Positions 48,500 through 59,555 of a stretch of 64,000 nt of DNA are shown piece after piece. The stretch's first letter is position 1; every line of letters begins with the position of its first letter. The notes beneath the pieces were generated by a model. It was not told where the DNA came from, did not search any database, and saw nothing but the letters and a program-made list of their open reading frames with translations. A program made the position numbers and the translations under genes. This DNA comes from Lindgomyces ingoldianus (lineage: Eukaryota; Ascomycota; Dothideomycetes; Pleosporales; Lindgomycetaceae): the NCBI RefSeq assembly GCF_010093535.1, contig NW_022985167.1:1283335-1347334 (forward strand). Reading direction: 5' to 3'.

Positions 48500-49294
48500 G
48501 TCTCAGAGGAGCGTTTGTCATTGCCTCAACCCCTGCCTAGACCTTTCACATAACAACTCCCTCTCCAGCTCTTTCGCGCCATCAGCGCGACAATCTTCAT
48601 CTCCTTCCCTCGTATTTGACTACTGCCGCCCATGCCCAGCATGATGCATTCGTCATGCTTCTCCTGACACGGCCCAGTGCTGGGGTGTGGTCGTGCGAAA
48701 GGTTGGCTTAAGGGGCCGGGAGGCAGATGAGTCCAGTGCAGCCCCTCTGCAAATCCGACAGGGATGTTCAGATTCTGGACTGGGCGGATCCCGTGCTGGG
48801 CTGTGATGCCGGATAAGTGTTCAGGACCCTCACCTCGAAGAATGCCATCCGGACGAGCAGACTACCATGTTTGCTTCTCCCAGCGCCCAACAATCGCGTC
48901 GCTCCCCAGCGCGGGAACAAGATACACCAGTCGTCAGACATACTTCTATCGCTGCTCTACCTAGTACTTTGCTCGTCTTTTCGTTGCTTTCTCGTCCGCA
49001 GGGCCTCCGGACAGACCTTAAAGCCGTGCTCTCGCGAGACCACTGCCCTGGGTCGTGTTCACGTTCTAGATTTTCTTGGGGCGCAACTCACCGCGCTCCA
49101 CGCCAGCCCTCCTTGTGTTCCACGCCAGCTGGTCGATCCTTTCCAGGCCAACCAAGTGCTGCTCATGCCTGCTTCATCCCTCCCATCCCTCTCTTCAACT
49201 AACACGCAGCATCGATGCGTGTCTGCAAGTCTTCCGCAACATTCCTCGCAGTCTCACACCCACCCACCCACCAGTCTGCTGCACCATCATGCCC

Positions 49295-49523
49295 CATTAG
49301 TCATCCTCCTCGGAATGCCACCGGCCCAACGTCTTCCCTGATTGCTTCGACCGCCTTACCCGTTCCCAGCCTGTTGCTGCAATCCCTTGCCCCCCCCCCC
49401 CCCCCCCCCCCATTAGTCATCCTCCTCGGAATGCCACCGGCCCAACGTCTTCCCTGATTGCTTCGACCGCCTTACCCGTTCCCAGCCTGTTGCTGCAATC
49501 CCTTGCCCCCCCCCCTCCCCCCC
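49295..49523. repeat. Perfect 95-bp direct duplication, each copy ending in a poly-C tract
   Basis: Copy A (49295-49389) and copy B (49411-49505) appear identical base for base (both begin CATTAGTCATCCTCCTCGGA and end GTTGCTGCAATCCCTTG). Copy A is followed by an uninterrupted C run of about 22. Copy B is followed by ten C, one T and seven C. It lies about 115 bp before the histidine kinase start codon. It may be a real slippage-type duplication or an assembly fault at a homopolymer. Confidence 0.9.
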
Positions 49524-49637
49524 ACTGTTTGACAATCTCGTTCTCACTCTATCGAACCACCACCCTTGTAAGTCGGGTTGCCAATTCTCCGCGCTGGAGC
49601 CCTTTCCCACCCCAAATACCGTATGAGGGCCTGAGCC

Positions 49638-52484
49638 ATGGGGGAAAATACTGTCGACCCTGGCAGTGAGCCGCCCGATATAATCGAACGCGACTCCCTC
49701 TGTTTCTCTCGTCCACAGCCAGGCATGGTTGTGCACGGCGGCGAGGATGGCTTTAAAGAGGATCTTTTACGTCTTTACTCCCTCGAAGAAAGCAACGCTG
49801 CAGAAGAGTTAGTGAAGCTCAAGGATGCCCTAAGGAAAACAGAATCAGAATCTTTTTGGCCCTTGCTTACCGAAGGGCTGGCCAACATTGCGGATGCGCA
49901 GTATGCTTTCGTCTCCAAAAGGATTCTAGTGGATGATGAGGATGTTGCCGTGGAAATGCCGCCCATTGGGGAGCCGGGTGCTTGCTTAATGGGTGCTGCC
50001 TTTTACTTCAACGATGGCCATGGGGTCAAGCACCAGCTCAGGAACTTCAAGTACCATGCCTATTCCTGTCCATGTGCCTACATGCGGCACGACAAGATAT
50101 TCATTATCCCAGAGAAGCTCAACGAATTCATCGTCAACAATCCGAACCAGCTTGCTGTACCTGGAGAAGCCTATATTGGAATCCCACTGTTTGCGGAAGG
50201 GAAGTGCTTTGCACACTTCGGCGTTATGTGGACGAAGGAAGGTGCCGCTCGCCGCAAATTAGGTTGGGGCTCTCTGGAGTTGCTTTTCCATGGCCTGGAG
50301 GACCTCATTCTGGAAAGAGTTTTGGAGAGAAAGGAGTTTGCAAAATCGGCCGAGCCAGCCCATAATGTCCGACCACGAGTGATACCTCACGAAGCAATAT
50401 CCGTCGCTCAGTCGTTGAGACCGTATGCCCGAAGTCTTTCGCATGAGTTACGGACACCAATGCAGGGGGTTGTTGGAATGCTCGATGTCATGATGGCCAA
50501 TGTGAAGGAAGCGGCCGAAGGCCAGAAAGATCCTCAGATACGCGAAGTGCTGGACACACTGAAGGAGAATATTGAAGCTGTGCAAGGTCCGTTGATTACT
50601 TTTATATTCGCCTGTCTTTTCTTGCTCGGATCTACCTTACGGTCATTCGGACATCTAACCGCAGGCGCAGAAAAGCTAACAATAAAATGTAACAGATAGT
50701 TCAAGACGCGCAGTAGAAGCAGCCGACAATGTTGTTCATGCATACGACATGAACATGGGCGTCCCAGAAACACCTCTATCTCCATTGGATAAAGGTCCCG
50801 CAAACAACCCTGCACACAACCCACGACCAGATATTCTCGTGGCTGGGCATACCATCCCCATCACCCAATTCCGGGCGAAGAAGCGCAGGAGAGAGGAAGT
50901 GCCATGGGACAGTGAGAACACAACCAAATCTGCACGGAGCTCCCGCCTGAAATATCGGCATTCGTTCTCAGAAGAACCTCGAGCTCGCACTCATGTACAT
51001 CTCTCTACAAGTGGAACGAGCTTTGACACTTTTGACAAGCAGTGCTCGCACGGGGCATCAGAAACTCACTGTGATAGCGACACGTTTAGCTCTCCGCTAT
51101 TTGCTTCGGAACACTCCGTCGTGCCCGGCCTTCGACATACAAACTTACGAGACGTACTCCAATACGTGATCAACGATGCCCTGAAAGTGGGTGGACGTCC
51201 AGATTCGGCCACCGCCCAAGAGACGGAGCTAGGCGAGGTTATAGAAGTTAGGACGCGATGCTCTAATGGCCTGGTCAACACAAAGATGATCGAATGGATG
51301 GTGGTTCCAGACGTCCCTGAAACTATCCTTAGTGAGTAATTTCTTGCGGATATACAAAGCGCTTGATGGCTGACCGAAACTTAGTCGATGAGAAAGACCT
51401 TGCTAAAATGATTTCGTGTGTCGTCCTTAATGCGATAAAATTTACTGACAACGGATCTATCACGCTTAAAGCTTGCCTGAGCACCAAAGCCCGATATATT
51501 GTTATCAATGTCAGAGATTCTGGCTCGGGCATCCCAGCCGCATTTCTACCCAACCTTTTCAAGCCCTTTTCGAGAGAAGATGATTCCACAACTCGACAAA
51601 GCGAAGGTCTTGGCCTGGGTTTAATGGTAGCGAAAGGATTGGCAAGAAAACTCGGCGGCGATCTGTTCTGCCTTCGATCCAACGTATCAGGGCCAGAGAA
51701 GGGATCCGAGTTCGAAATCCGTGTACCACTAACCCCAGGCGAGGTATGTAGCAGACCAACATCACCCTTTGGGTCGCCTACACCCTCCACTAAATCGCGC
51801 CTCTCCCTTGAGGCTGATGCATCACCACTCCACGGCACACCACAGCCAACCACTCCACCTCAAGTATCTGAACAGCCTAAGAACAATACGCGCAAAGCTC
51901 TAGCTCGCAAAAGCCCATCCATTACTTTCAAGCCTGCTCCTTCCTTACAACATCTTGGTCTTCCGTCTCCTCGACGCACTGCATCTCCAGCTCGTCCTCG
52001 GGCCGCGTCCAAGAGCCGCACGTTAGCGGAAAGTGGCACCTTTGACCGAGAGCTAGCTAAGAGGTGTCCTTTGAATTTCCTAGTAGTAGAAGACAACAAG
52101 ATCAACCGCAGGCTTCTGAAAAACATGCTCCAGAAATTGGGATACACCTCCATAGTAGAGGCGTACGACGGCAACGATGCCATCGACAAGATGCGTAAAG
52201 ACCGTCCAGGACACGAAATCGATGTTGTTCTAATGGACCTGTGGATGCCACTCCTCGACGGATTCCAAGCCACCGAAATCATCCTTAAGATGAACCGCCC
52301 TTCAAACCCCACCATTCTTGCCGTCAGCGCGGACATCACGCACGGGGCTTTCGAACGTGCTGCTAAAGTCGGCATGAAAGGCTTTCTCACCAAACCCTTC
52401 CAAATCCGCGATCTCGAAAAACTTATTCTCCAGTATTGCGCCTCGCGCAATCCCAGCATCTCCGAGGAATCTACGGGCTTATGA
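49638..52484 (+). CDS. Hybrid sensor histidine kinase / response regulator with GAF-like input domain
   Basis: Three exons (49638-50586, 50696-51331, 51385-52484); introns of 109 nt (donor GTCCGT) and 53 nt; 894 residues. No transmembrane segment, so cytosolic. Residues ~70-235 form a GAF-like sensor region (AYSCPCAYMRHDK, EAYIGIPLFAEGKCFAHFGV). The H-box SHELRTPMQG has the phospho-acceptor His269. The ATP-binding N box is around Asn544 (VVLNAIKFTDNG), G1 is DSGSGIP (about 573) and G2 is GLGLGLMVAKGL (about 605). After a Ser/Pro-rich linker, the receiver domain (about 758-875) has acidic VVEDN, phospho-acceptor Asp813 (VLMDLWMP) and conserved Lys866. All catalytic residues are present. It resembles fungal proteins often labelled Fos-1/TcsA-type, but I am not certain of the group. 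It should feed a phosphotransfer protein upstream of a stress MAPK pathway. Confidence 0.93.
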
Positions 52485-53063
52485 CACCCCTCGCGTAATC
52501 TAATATTTCCAATCGTTGGCGCTGTTCGGGTTTTATGAACCTCTTCAACTGCCCATCAACCGCAACACGCATATCTCGGAGCATATCTGTAACATTGCAA
52601 CTTGCATTGCATATGAGCCATGTTTGGTTACGGCTCTTTTTACATCTAGCATTTTTTTTATTTTTATTTTTATTTTTATTTACATCTTCATGGACACTAC
52701 TCCTGGCATGATCATTACGAATGCATAGCGATTTCGGCGTTCTTATGTGTTGTGGTTGGATTGGATTGGATTGGACTCAATTGGGTCCAACTACACTACA
52801 ATTCGTTTGTGGATATGACGTCACAGGGCTCTAGGGGACCTCTTGATACCACGGTAGAGGCGATATGGAGGAAGTAGATATTTCAGTAGCTAGAGAGATG
52901 CATGAATGGAGATTCTTTTCATGCAGCTTCCGGAAGTCGTCGAACCTTGAAACTTACATCCTAACTCAGTGCGAGCCGCTCCGTATAGTGCTTGGGAATT
53001 GCTAGGCCGTTGGTTGCTGCAGGAGATAATTTCTAGGCGAATGTTGATAAGGTAGGTGAGACG
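52485..53063. other. Intergenic region with short tandem repeats
   Basis: 579 bp after the histidine kinase stop. It contains a TTTTTA-type repeat (about 52648-52680) and a four-fold TTGGA repeat (about 52756-52777). No gene is seen. Confidence 0.5.
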
Positions 53064-53582
53064 ATGTCAGAGCGTTGTAGAAGTGACTTGAATAATTTTC
53101 CTCGTGATGCTCTCAAGTCTGGAGGCGAGTATGATGTGCACTTCGTGTTACATGTCAAGGACGATAGCATACCCATCTGGGCTTCGGAAGAGATATATAA
53201 CAAGACTATCGAGGACAATCTTCCCAAGGAATTCTGGGGCATGGCAACTCTTTGGTCAGAGCAGCAGATGAAGTCGTACTATCCAGAACCATTCCCCAAT
53301 AACGTCTACAACCATGCCAAAGCCCCTGTCCATTCCTTGTACCGAATTGCTCACTTCTCTCTTCAATGGTTTGCACAACGTTGGTCCGAATACGACTTCT
53401 ACTGGAACTGGGAGATGGATCTTCGATTCAGTGGGCACTCACGCCCGTCGAATTTGCTTATTCGACGACAACCATGGGCCTTCCTTGAGCCCAAGATAGT
53501 TCGACTTGGTTTAATATTGGATGCGCTCTACGAAGGGGGCGGTTCAAAGAGAATCAGCTTTCGACACGTTAACACTTTTTAA
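53064..53582 (+). pseudogene. DUF3405 gene remnant
   Basis: A 172-codon open frame matches only a central block of the fungal DUF3405 family (a glycosyltransferase-like group of roughly 600-700 residues): GGEYDVHFVLHVKDDSIPIW, ATLWSEQQMKSYYPEPFPNN, HFSLQWFAQRWSEYDFYWNW, EMDLRF. Similarity stops at about residue 124; the remaining residues read as unrelated sequence. No N-terminal part, signal anchor or downstream continuation is visible on either side, and the ATG at 53064 is probably not a true start. It is therefore a truncated copy. The frame is still open, so the break is probably a deletion rather than scattered stops. Confidence 0.7.
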
Positions 53583-54506
53583 TCGAAAAACGCCGCTCCA
53601 CGCGGAATAGAAATTAACCTCCCCTTAGCGTTCTCTTCAGTAGTAATCCATAGTAACAGGTCTAATAGTTTTAAGTCCAATAAATTAAATGTACTCTAGC
53701 CAAGTTCCGTGACATGAAATAACATGCTGTACAGCAAAAGAAGTCGGCTCTTTTCTAAACTGTGCTCCTAGTAAAGCTGCTTCAACGATAGGCCTGGCAT
53801 AAGAAGACCCTTTTTCCATGGCGGGCGGTATTGCCATCTCAAATGTATTGTGAAGCCAGTGCGTGCAGAGCGTGGAATCTTTGAACAGAGCGAGATGATA
53901 AGATTACCGGACCGGGATTTGGAGGCTCTTTTGGGAGGCTAAGTGTGTGGTTGGCGGGATGTGGGGGACATTGTGTCTTCGACTCTTCCGAACGGCGCTG
54001 CCGAGTATCTGTTTCTGTGCGCCACAAAGTGCTGAAGACGTCCGACGCAAGTGAATATACACGGGATAGGAGAGGAAAACGACAAAAGAAACACAGGTAA
54101 ATGTCATCGGAGGAGTTCACCACGTGCAGCACCTGGCCCAGCCGCTGGAGCCCTCCATGAATCTTTAAATTGCCTAATACGGCTAGCTTCAAAGCGGCCG
54201 CTAGTGTATTAGTGGCTCCGGCTTCAAGAAGGACACCTGGAGGTCTTCTTCAAAGTGACTAGCAAACCCACAAATGCCTTGTTCCAGCCGTCGCTGTCGT
54301 ATATAACCGTCCAGGCCCCCGCCTCGCGAGACACTGCGAGCAATTAATAATCCATCGTCTTGTCCTGCGCTGCCCCTAATATTCGTGCAGCCAACTGCGC
54401 CCGCCCTTGCGCTCTCGGTAATCATTGCGAAGGTTCCGATTCCTCAAGACCCTCCCAACCTCTTTTGCGCCGCGACACCTTTTCGCTGCGCAGTGCACTC
54501 GACGAG
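53583..54506. other. Intergenic region, SERCA promoter side
   Basis: 924 bp between the DUF3405 remnant and the Ca2+-ATPase start. It includes a decayed MITE-like end near 53702-53728. The last 200 bp presumably carry the ATPase promoter and leader; no specific site is claimed. Confidence 0.45.
53702..53728. mobile_element. Possible decayed end of the MITE-like family
   Basis: The string AAGTTCCGTGACATGAAATAACATGCT resembles the right end of the element at 10321-10466 (GTTCCACGACATATGATAACATGCT). The matching left end was not found, so this would be a fragment. Confidence 0.4.
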
Positions 54507-57500
54507 ATGGAGAACGCATATACGAAGACCCCCAGTGAGGCGTTAAGGCATTTTCAGGTTACGGAGGCGAAGGGCTTGTCGGAGCAGCAGGTGAGGAGCT
54601 TGAGGGAAAAGTATGGGAAGAATGGTACGGGAAGACTCGAGGACTGTATAAAGCCCCCTTTGCTGACATTGGTGAATAGCGCTGCCCGAGGACCCTCCAA
54701 CGCCCATTTGGGAGCTCATACTCGAGCAATTCAAGGACCAGCTAGTGATAATACTGCTAGGATCAGCGGCTGTGTCACTTCTGCTGGCGCTTTTTGAAGG
54801 GGGCGACGATTGGACGGCGTTCGTGGATCCGGCAGTCGTAAGCCGTTGCCTTGTGAATAGAAGCACTATTGGATAAGCGCTAACCGAGGACCTCCTCGTC
54901 TTAGATTCTCACCATCCTCATATTAAATTCCATCGTGGGTGTATCCCAAGAAACTAGCGCCGAGAAAGCCATCGCAGCCCTCCAAGAGTACTCGGCCAAC
55001 GAAGCCAAGGTCGTCCGTAGCGGTGCCATTAAGCGTATAAAGGCCGACGATCTGGTACCCGGCGATATCATCTCCGTGGCGATTGGTGACAGGATACCGG
55101 CAGATTGCAGGATACTCTCGATTCAAAGCAACAGCTTTGCCGTGGACCAGTCCATTCTCACTGGCGAGAGCGAGAGTGTTTCAAAGGAGACTAAGGCGGT
55201 CAAAGATGCGAATGCCGTCAAGCAGGATCAGGTCAATATGCTGTTCTCCGGAACGACGGTGGTTACCGGACATGCAACGGCGCTGGTTGTCCTGACTGGG
55301 GCGAGTACGGCCATTGGAGATATTCACGAGAGCATCACTGCGCAGATCTCGCAGCCAACCCCGTTGAAAGAGAAGCTTAATGATTTTGGGGATATGCTTG
55401 CAAAAGTTATCACTGCCATCTGCGTTTTGGTCTGGCTTATTAATATCCGGAACTTCAATGATCCAGCTCATGGAAGCTTCACCAAGGGGGCAATTTACTA
55501 CTTGAAGGTCAGCATCCTCTTGTGTTTTGCGAGCTTGTAATGCTAACTGTACTAGATTGCTGTTTCCCTTGGTGTAGCCGCTATTCCGGAAGGCCTGGCC
55601 GTCGTCATTACAACTTGTCTGGCTTTAGGTACTCGTAAGATGGCTGCCAGGAATGCAGTTGTGCGAAGTCTCCCATCTGTAGAAACTCTCGGGAGTTGCA
55701 GCGTGATTTGCTCCGACAAGACAGGCACATTGACGACTAACCAGATGAGCGTCAACAAGATCGTTTTCATCAGCGAAGACGGCAAAGGCCTCGAGGAAAT
55801 TGACGTAGAAGGAACCAGTTTCGCTCCTGAGGGAGATATCTCATTCAAGGGGAAGCGACTGGAGCACCTCGCAGCGTCTTCATCAACAGTTATGCAAATG
55901 TGCGAAGTCACTGCGCTTTGCAACGATGCAAAATTATCCCTGGATGCGAAGAACGGAACATACAGCATCATTGGTGAACCTACGGAAGGTGCTCTCCGCG
56001 TCTTGGTTGAGAAGGTTGGCACTCCTCATGCTCATATTAACGCCTCCCGCGCGAACGTTTCTCCTCACGACCGGTTGCACTTTGCTAGCAAGTACTACGA
56101 GGACCAAGCAACTCGACTAGCAACCTATGAATTCTCTCGAGACAGAAAGAGCATGTCAGTTTTGGTCGAAGGTCCCAACACCCAGAAACTCCTTGTCAAG
56201 GGCGCCCCGGAGTCCATCCTCGACCGATGCACTCACGTAATCGTTGGATCGAACGGAAAGAAGGTTCCTCTGAACAAGCAGCTAACTGGCCTTATCTCCA
56301 AGGAAATCATCGACTACGGCAATCGAGGTCTCCGCGTCATTGCGTTGGCTTCGGTCGAAGATGCTGGATCTAATCCTCTCCTGAAGAAAGCGAAGACCAC
56401 CAAGGACTACGCGAAGCTTGAACAAAACCTCACCCTTATCGGTCTCTGTGGCATGCTAGATCCTCCTCGTCCTGAAGTCCGACACGCTATCAGCCAGTGT
56501 CGATCCGCCGGAATCCGCGTGGTTGTCATCACAGGAGACAATCAAAACACCGCAGAAACAATCTGCCGACAAATTGGAGTGTTTGGGGAGCATGAAGATC
56601 TGACTGGGAAGAGCTATACTGGACGCCAATTCGACAGCTTAAGTGAATCGGAGAAATTGGAAGCCGCTAAGCGAGCCTCCCTTTTTTCTCGAACGGAACC
56701 AGCACACAAGTCCAAGCTTGTGGATCTCCTCCAACAGGCTGGCGAAGTTGTTGCCATGACTGGTGACGGAGTTAATGATGCCCCTGCCTTGAAAAAAGCA
56801 GATATTGGTGTCGCAATGGGTTCTGGAACCGACGTCGCAAAACTCGCTGCTGACATGGTCCTTGTTGACGACAATTTTGCAACGATCGAGGGCGCTGTTG
56901 AGGAGGGCCGTTCCATATACAACAATACCCAACAGTTCATCCGATATTTGATCTCGTCCAACATCGGCGAGGTCGTCTCGATCTTCCTTACCGCGGCCAT
57001 GGGCATGCCTGAAGCCCTCATCCCTGTCCAACTTCTCTGGGTCAACCTCGTCACTGATGGTCTCCCTGCAACCGCGCTCTCCTTCAATCCTCCTGACCAC
57101 GACGTCATGAAACGCCAGCCCCGAAAGCGCGACGAAGCTCTCGTAGATGGTTGGCTCTTCTTCCGCTACATGGTCATCGGCACCTATGTCGGAGCCGCAA
57201 CCGTTTTCGGTTACGCCTGGTGGTTCATGTTCAACTCGGCCGGACCCCAAATCTCATTCTACCAACTCCGCCACTTCCACCGCTGCTCCTCGCAGTTCCC
57301 CGAAATCGGCTGCGAAATGTTCGCAAACGACGCCGCCAAGTCCGCCTCTACAGTTTCGCTCTCCATTCTTGTGGTCATTGAAATGCTAAATGCCATGAAC
57401 GCTCTGTCGTCTTCCGAATCGCTGCTTACGCTTCCTCTGTGGGAGAATATGATGTTGGTTTATGCGATTTGTCTGAGCATGGCGCTGCATTTCGCGTTAC

Positions 57501-57760
57501 TCTATGTTCCGTTTTTGCAGGGTTTGTTTAGCGTTATTCCGCTGGATGTCAGTGAGTGGAAGGCGGTTCTCGGGATTAGTTTACCGATTATGTGAGTCCC
57601 CATTCCAACTTTCAGAACAATACACCAGGTTACTAACAATGAGTTCAGCCTTATCGACGAAGTCCTCAAGTTTCTAGAGCGAAAGTTCTACATGCGAACG
57701 ACGAATGATAAGCTGGAACTCGCGCAAAACGGGAAGACTGTGAGGCCAAAGAAAGAGTAG
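54507..57760 (+). CDS. SERCA-type P-type Ca2+-transporting ATPase (P2A)
   Basis: Five exons: 54507-54624, 54680-54837, 54905-55507, 55556-57591, 57649-57760, giving 1008 residues, normal for SERCA. N-terminus: [16 protein letters not shown], with [16 protein letters not shown] before the first splice. The actuator loop is [15 protein letters not shown]4 Ca2+ ligand region is [11 protein letters not shown] (Glu about 305). The phosphorylated Asp347 is in CSDKTGTLT. The nucleotide site is [14 protein letters not shown], the hinge [17 protein letters not shown], and the TM6 ligand segment [14 protein letters not shown]. This order and spacing match SERCA pumps that move Ca2+ from cytosol into the ER. 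No gap or missing catalytic residue is seen. It is the second Ca2+ transporter in the window. Confidence 0.96.
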
Positions 57761-58224
57761 ACTATTTATCCTCCTTTTCTCTCCCTACTATTACTTGAGA
57801 GTTATTGGAATTGGTGAAGAGTTCCGAGAAGTTTTCCTGTACGATTAGATAGATAGAGTATAGATTCGAGGCGAAAGCAATGTCTAGTCTTCCATTTGCA
57901 TTCACGGGTGCGGCTGCTTGAATATAAGGACAAGGAGCTCTGGGCTGCTGGCTTGAGAGTAAGTGTAGAAGGTTGGGGACCGGGAAGTGGGTTGGTTGGG
58001 GGGTGGGGATGGGGATAGGGACGGCGGAGGAGGGGAGCATAGGTGGCTGCTTTGCTACGTTTGCTTTTTGGGGGCGTTGGGAAGGGTGTAAATATACTTT
58101 ATTGTATTTTGGATTTATATTGTTGAAGTGCTGTGACAGTATTCTAGCATCCGGTTGTAGAGACCCAAAGTAAGTGAATTACATGAAATCAAGCTACAGT
58201 CCTTCCGCATTGCCGACATCCTAC
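57761..58224. other. Intergenic region 3' of the Ca2+-ATPase
   Basis: 464 bp. The 3' untranslated region of the Ca2+-ATPase, ending at the first element of the relic island. No gene is seen. Confidence 0.45.
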
Positions 58225-58395
58225 AGCATAGTTGCACCTAACGTGAAGTAGTAGCAGTACAAATTTGATCAGTCAGCCCTCTGGATAGAATCAAGGAGAA
58301 TATCAACAGGTGAAAGACGTGGGGTTGTGCTTCTGGTGCGACAAATTCCTGTCCAAGCCTATCCTTGAAATGTTCCACATGAGGTGAGAACATGC
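58225..58395. mobile_element. MITE-like element, decayed copy 3
   Basis: The left end (GCATAGTTGCACCTAACGTG) and right end (minus-strand GCATGTTCTCACCTCATGTG, continuing GAACATT) pair as an imperfect inverted repeat and match the ends of the elements at 5087 and 10321. The interior is diverged. Confidence 0.55.
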
Positions 58396-58697
58396 AGTTC
58401 ATGTATTAAGTTTGAGAAGCAATGATATTACGACTTATTGGTGTGGGAGAACAGAGAGCTTAACTCCTGAGCTATAGCTATTGTAACATACTAGACCGCA
58501 GTAATTGCCCTCTCCCTTACCATCCCTCAAACACTTAGGCCCTAAAAGAGGCAATCAATTCATCCCCTTTGTCTTTTTCAACAAATACTTCCACTCTACC
58601 AAAGCGCAGCAAATGCGCTCCCCTCCTCCCATTATCACAACTCCAGGACCTTATTTCTGAAGGCGTAAACAATTCATGTAACCAGGTCAAGCCACTA

Positions 58698-59457
58698 CAG
58701 CGTTTCCAACAGGAAGTAGTACAATTAATACTTTTGCTCTACCTATAATTACATAAGGCAAACAAACGTAACTACATTTTTAACTATTACAATTTAATTA
58801 ATAAGGCTTAAAAGTAAGTAGTATATAATTAAGGTAGACTTTTTTAAGGTTACAGTCTCTACCGCGTGTAAGGGCTAAGGGAGCGTGTTTGTGCTACTAT
58901 TTACGTGTTAGTATAGCCTTAGAGCTTGCCCTGTACTACAACAACCCTTTAGACAACCTTATTATAGCAAAAAATAACAGTCCCTTGTATAGGGAACCTC
59001 TAGATTAGTGGCTTTAAGTTAGTTAGCGCAACTATCCTGTACTTCTTAAGATAGCACTTAATTTCCTATGTATACTCTCTACAGGCTGCGACTGCAAGAG
59101 AGCCTTTAATAAAAGAGAAAAAACAGTTACTTATAACTATAATTATTTCTTAGGCTTTATAATTAAAGCTTTATAACTCTAGAAAAACTAGCTACATTAT
59201 AAAGTTATTTTTAGTAAATTAAATAACCTTATGTGCTATATTAAAAGTATAGAGGACCCTACTACTTTAAAAGCTTTAATAGTTATGTTATAACTTTTAG
59301 TAAAAAGTTAAAAAGTATAAGCAGCTTTTAATTAAACTATAACTTAATTATATTAACCCTTGCTATTAGGTAAAGCAAACAAAAGTATATAATAAGTAAG
59401 ACGTAACTTGTCTAGAAAGCCTAAGTCGAATCGTACTACTTCCTGATGGAAACGCTG
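58698..59457. mobile_element. hAT-like non-autonomous transposon with 8-bp target duplication
   Basis: Left TIR 58698-58726 and right TIR 59429-59457 are inverted copies that match at 27 of 29 positions (both start CAGCGTTTCC when read inward). Directly outside both ends is the same 8-bp word AGCCACTA (58690-58697 and 59458-59465). An 8-bp target duplication with TIRs beginning CAG.G is the hallmark of the hAT superfamily. The 760-bp element has no open frame. Its interior is extremely A/T-rich and TpA-rich (TTAATTAATAAGG, TTATAACT), unlike its flanks and unlike its own TIRs. This suggests derivation from a mutated parent, for example by repeat-induced point mutation. Confidence 0.85.
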
Positions 59458-59555
59458 AGCCACTATGTACTAGTGCCCGTACCTCTCTGTGTATCATGGC
59501 TGTCCCTAGAGGCTCTAGATTAATACAACACTTTTTCACTGCACCGCCACCGGGC

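Larger units (their letters stand above)
45564..49637. other. 4-kb stretch without a recognisable gene
   Basis: No frame longer than ~190 codons and none with a recognisable motif. At 45835-46615 two minus-strand frames contain moderately protein-like text (for example KSLVVAYHQICFQGKI and FGGSCGRKLDWLKHV), which could be a decayed gene but cannot be assigned. The last kilobase is C/T-rich and is probably promoter and leader for the histidine kinase. It contains a three-fold GTGCCGGCGTC repeat and the poly-C-linked duplication. Confidence 0.45.

Noticed and set aside
48817..49341. 174-codon plus-strand frame before the histidine kinase
   Set aside because: Pyrimidine-rich leader translates as Ser/Pro/His-rich text. 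It runs into the duplicated poly-C region and has no conserved motif.
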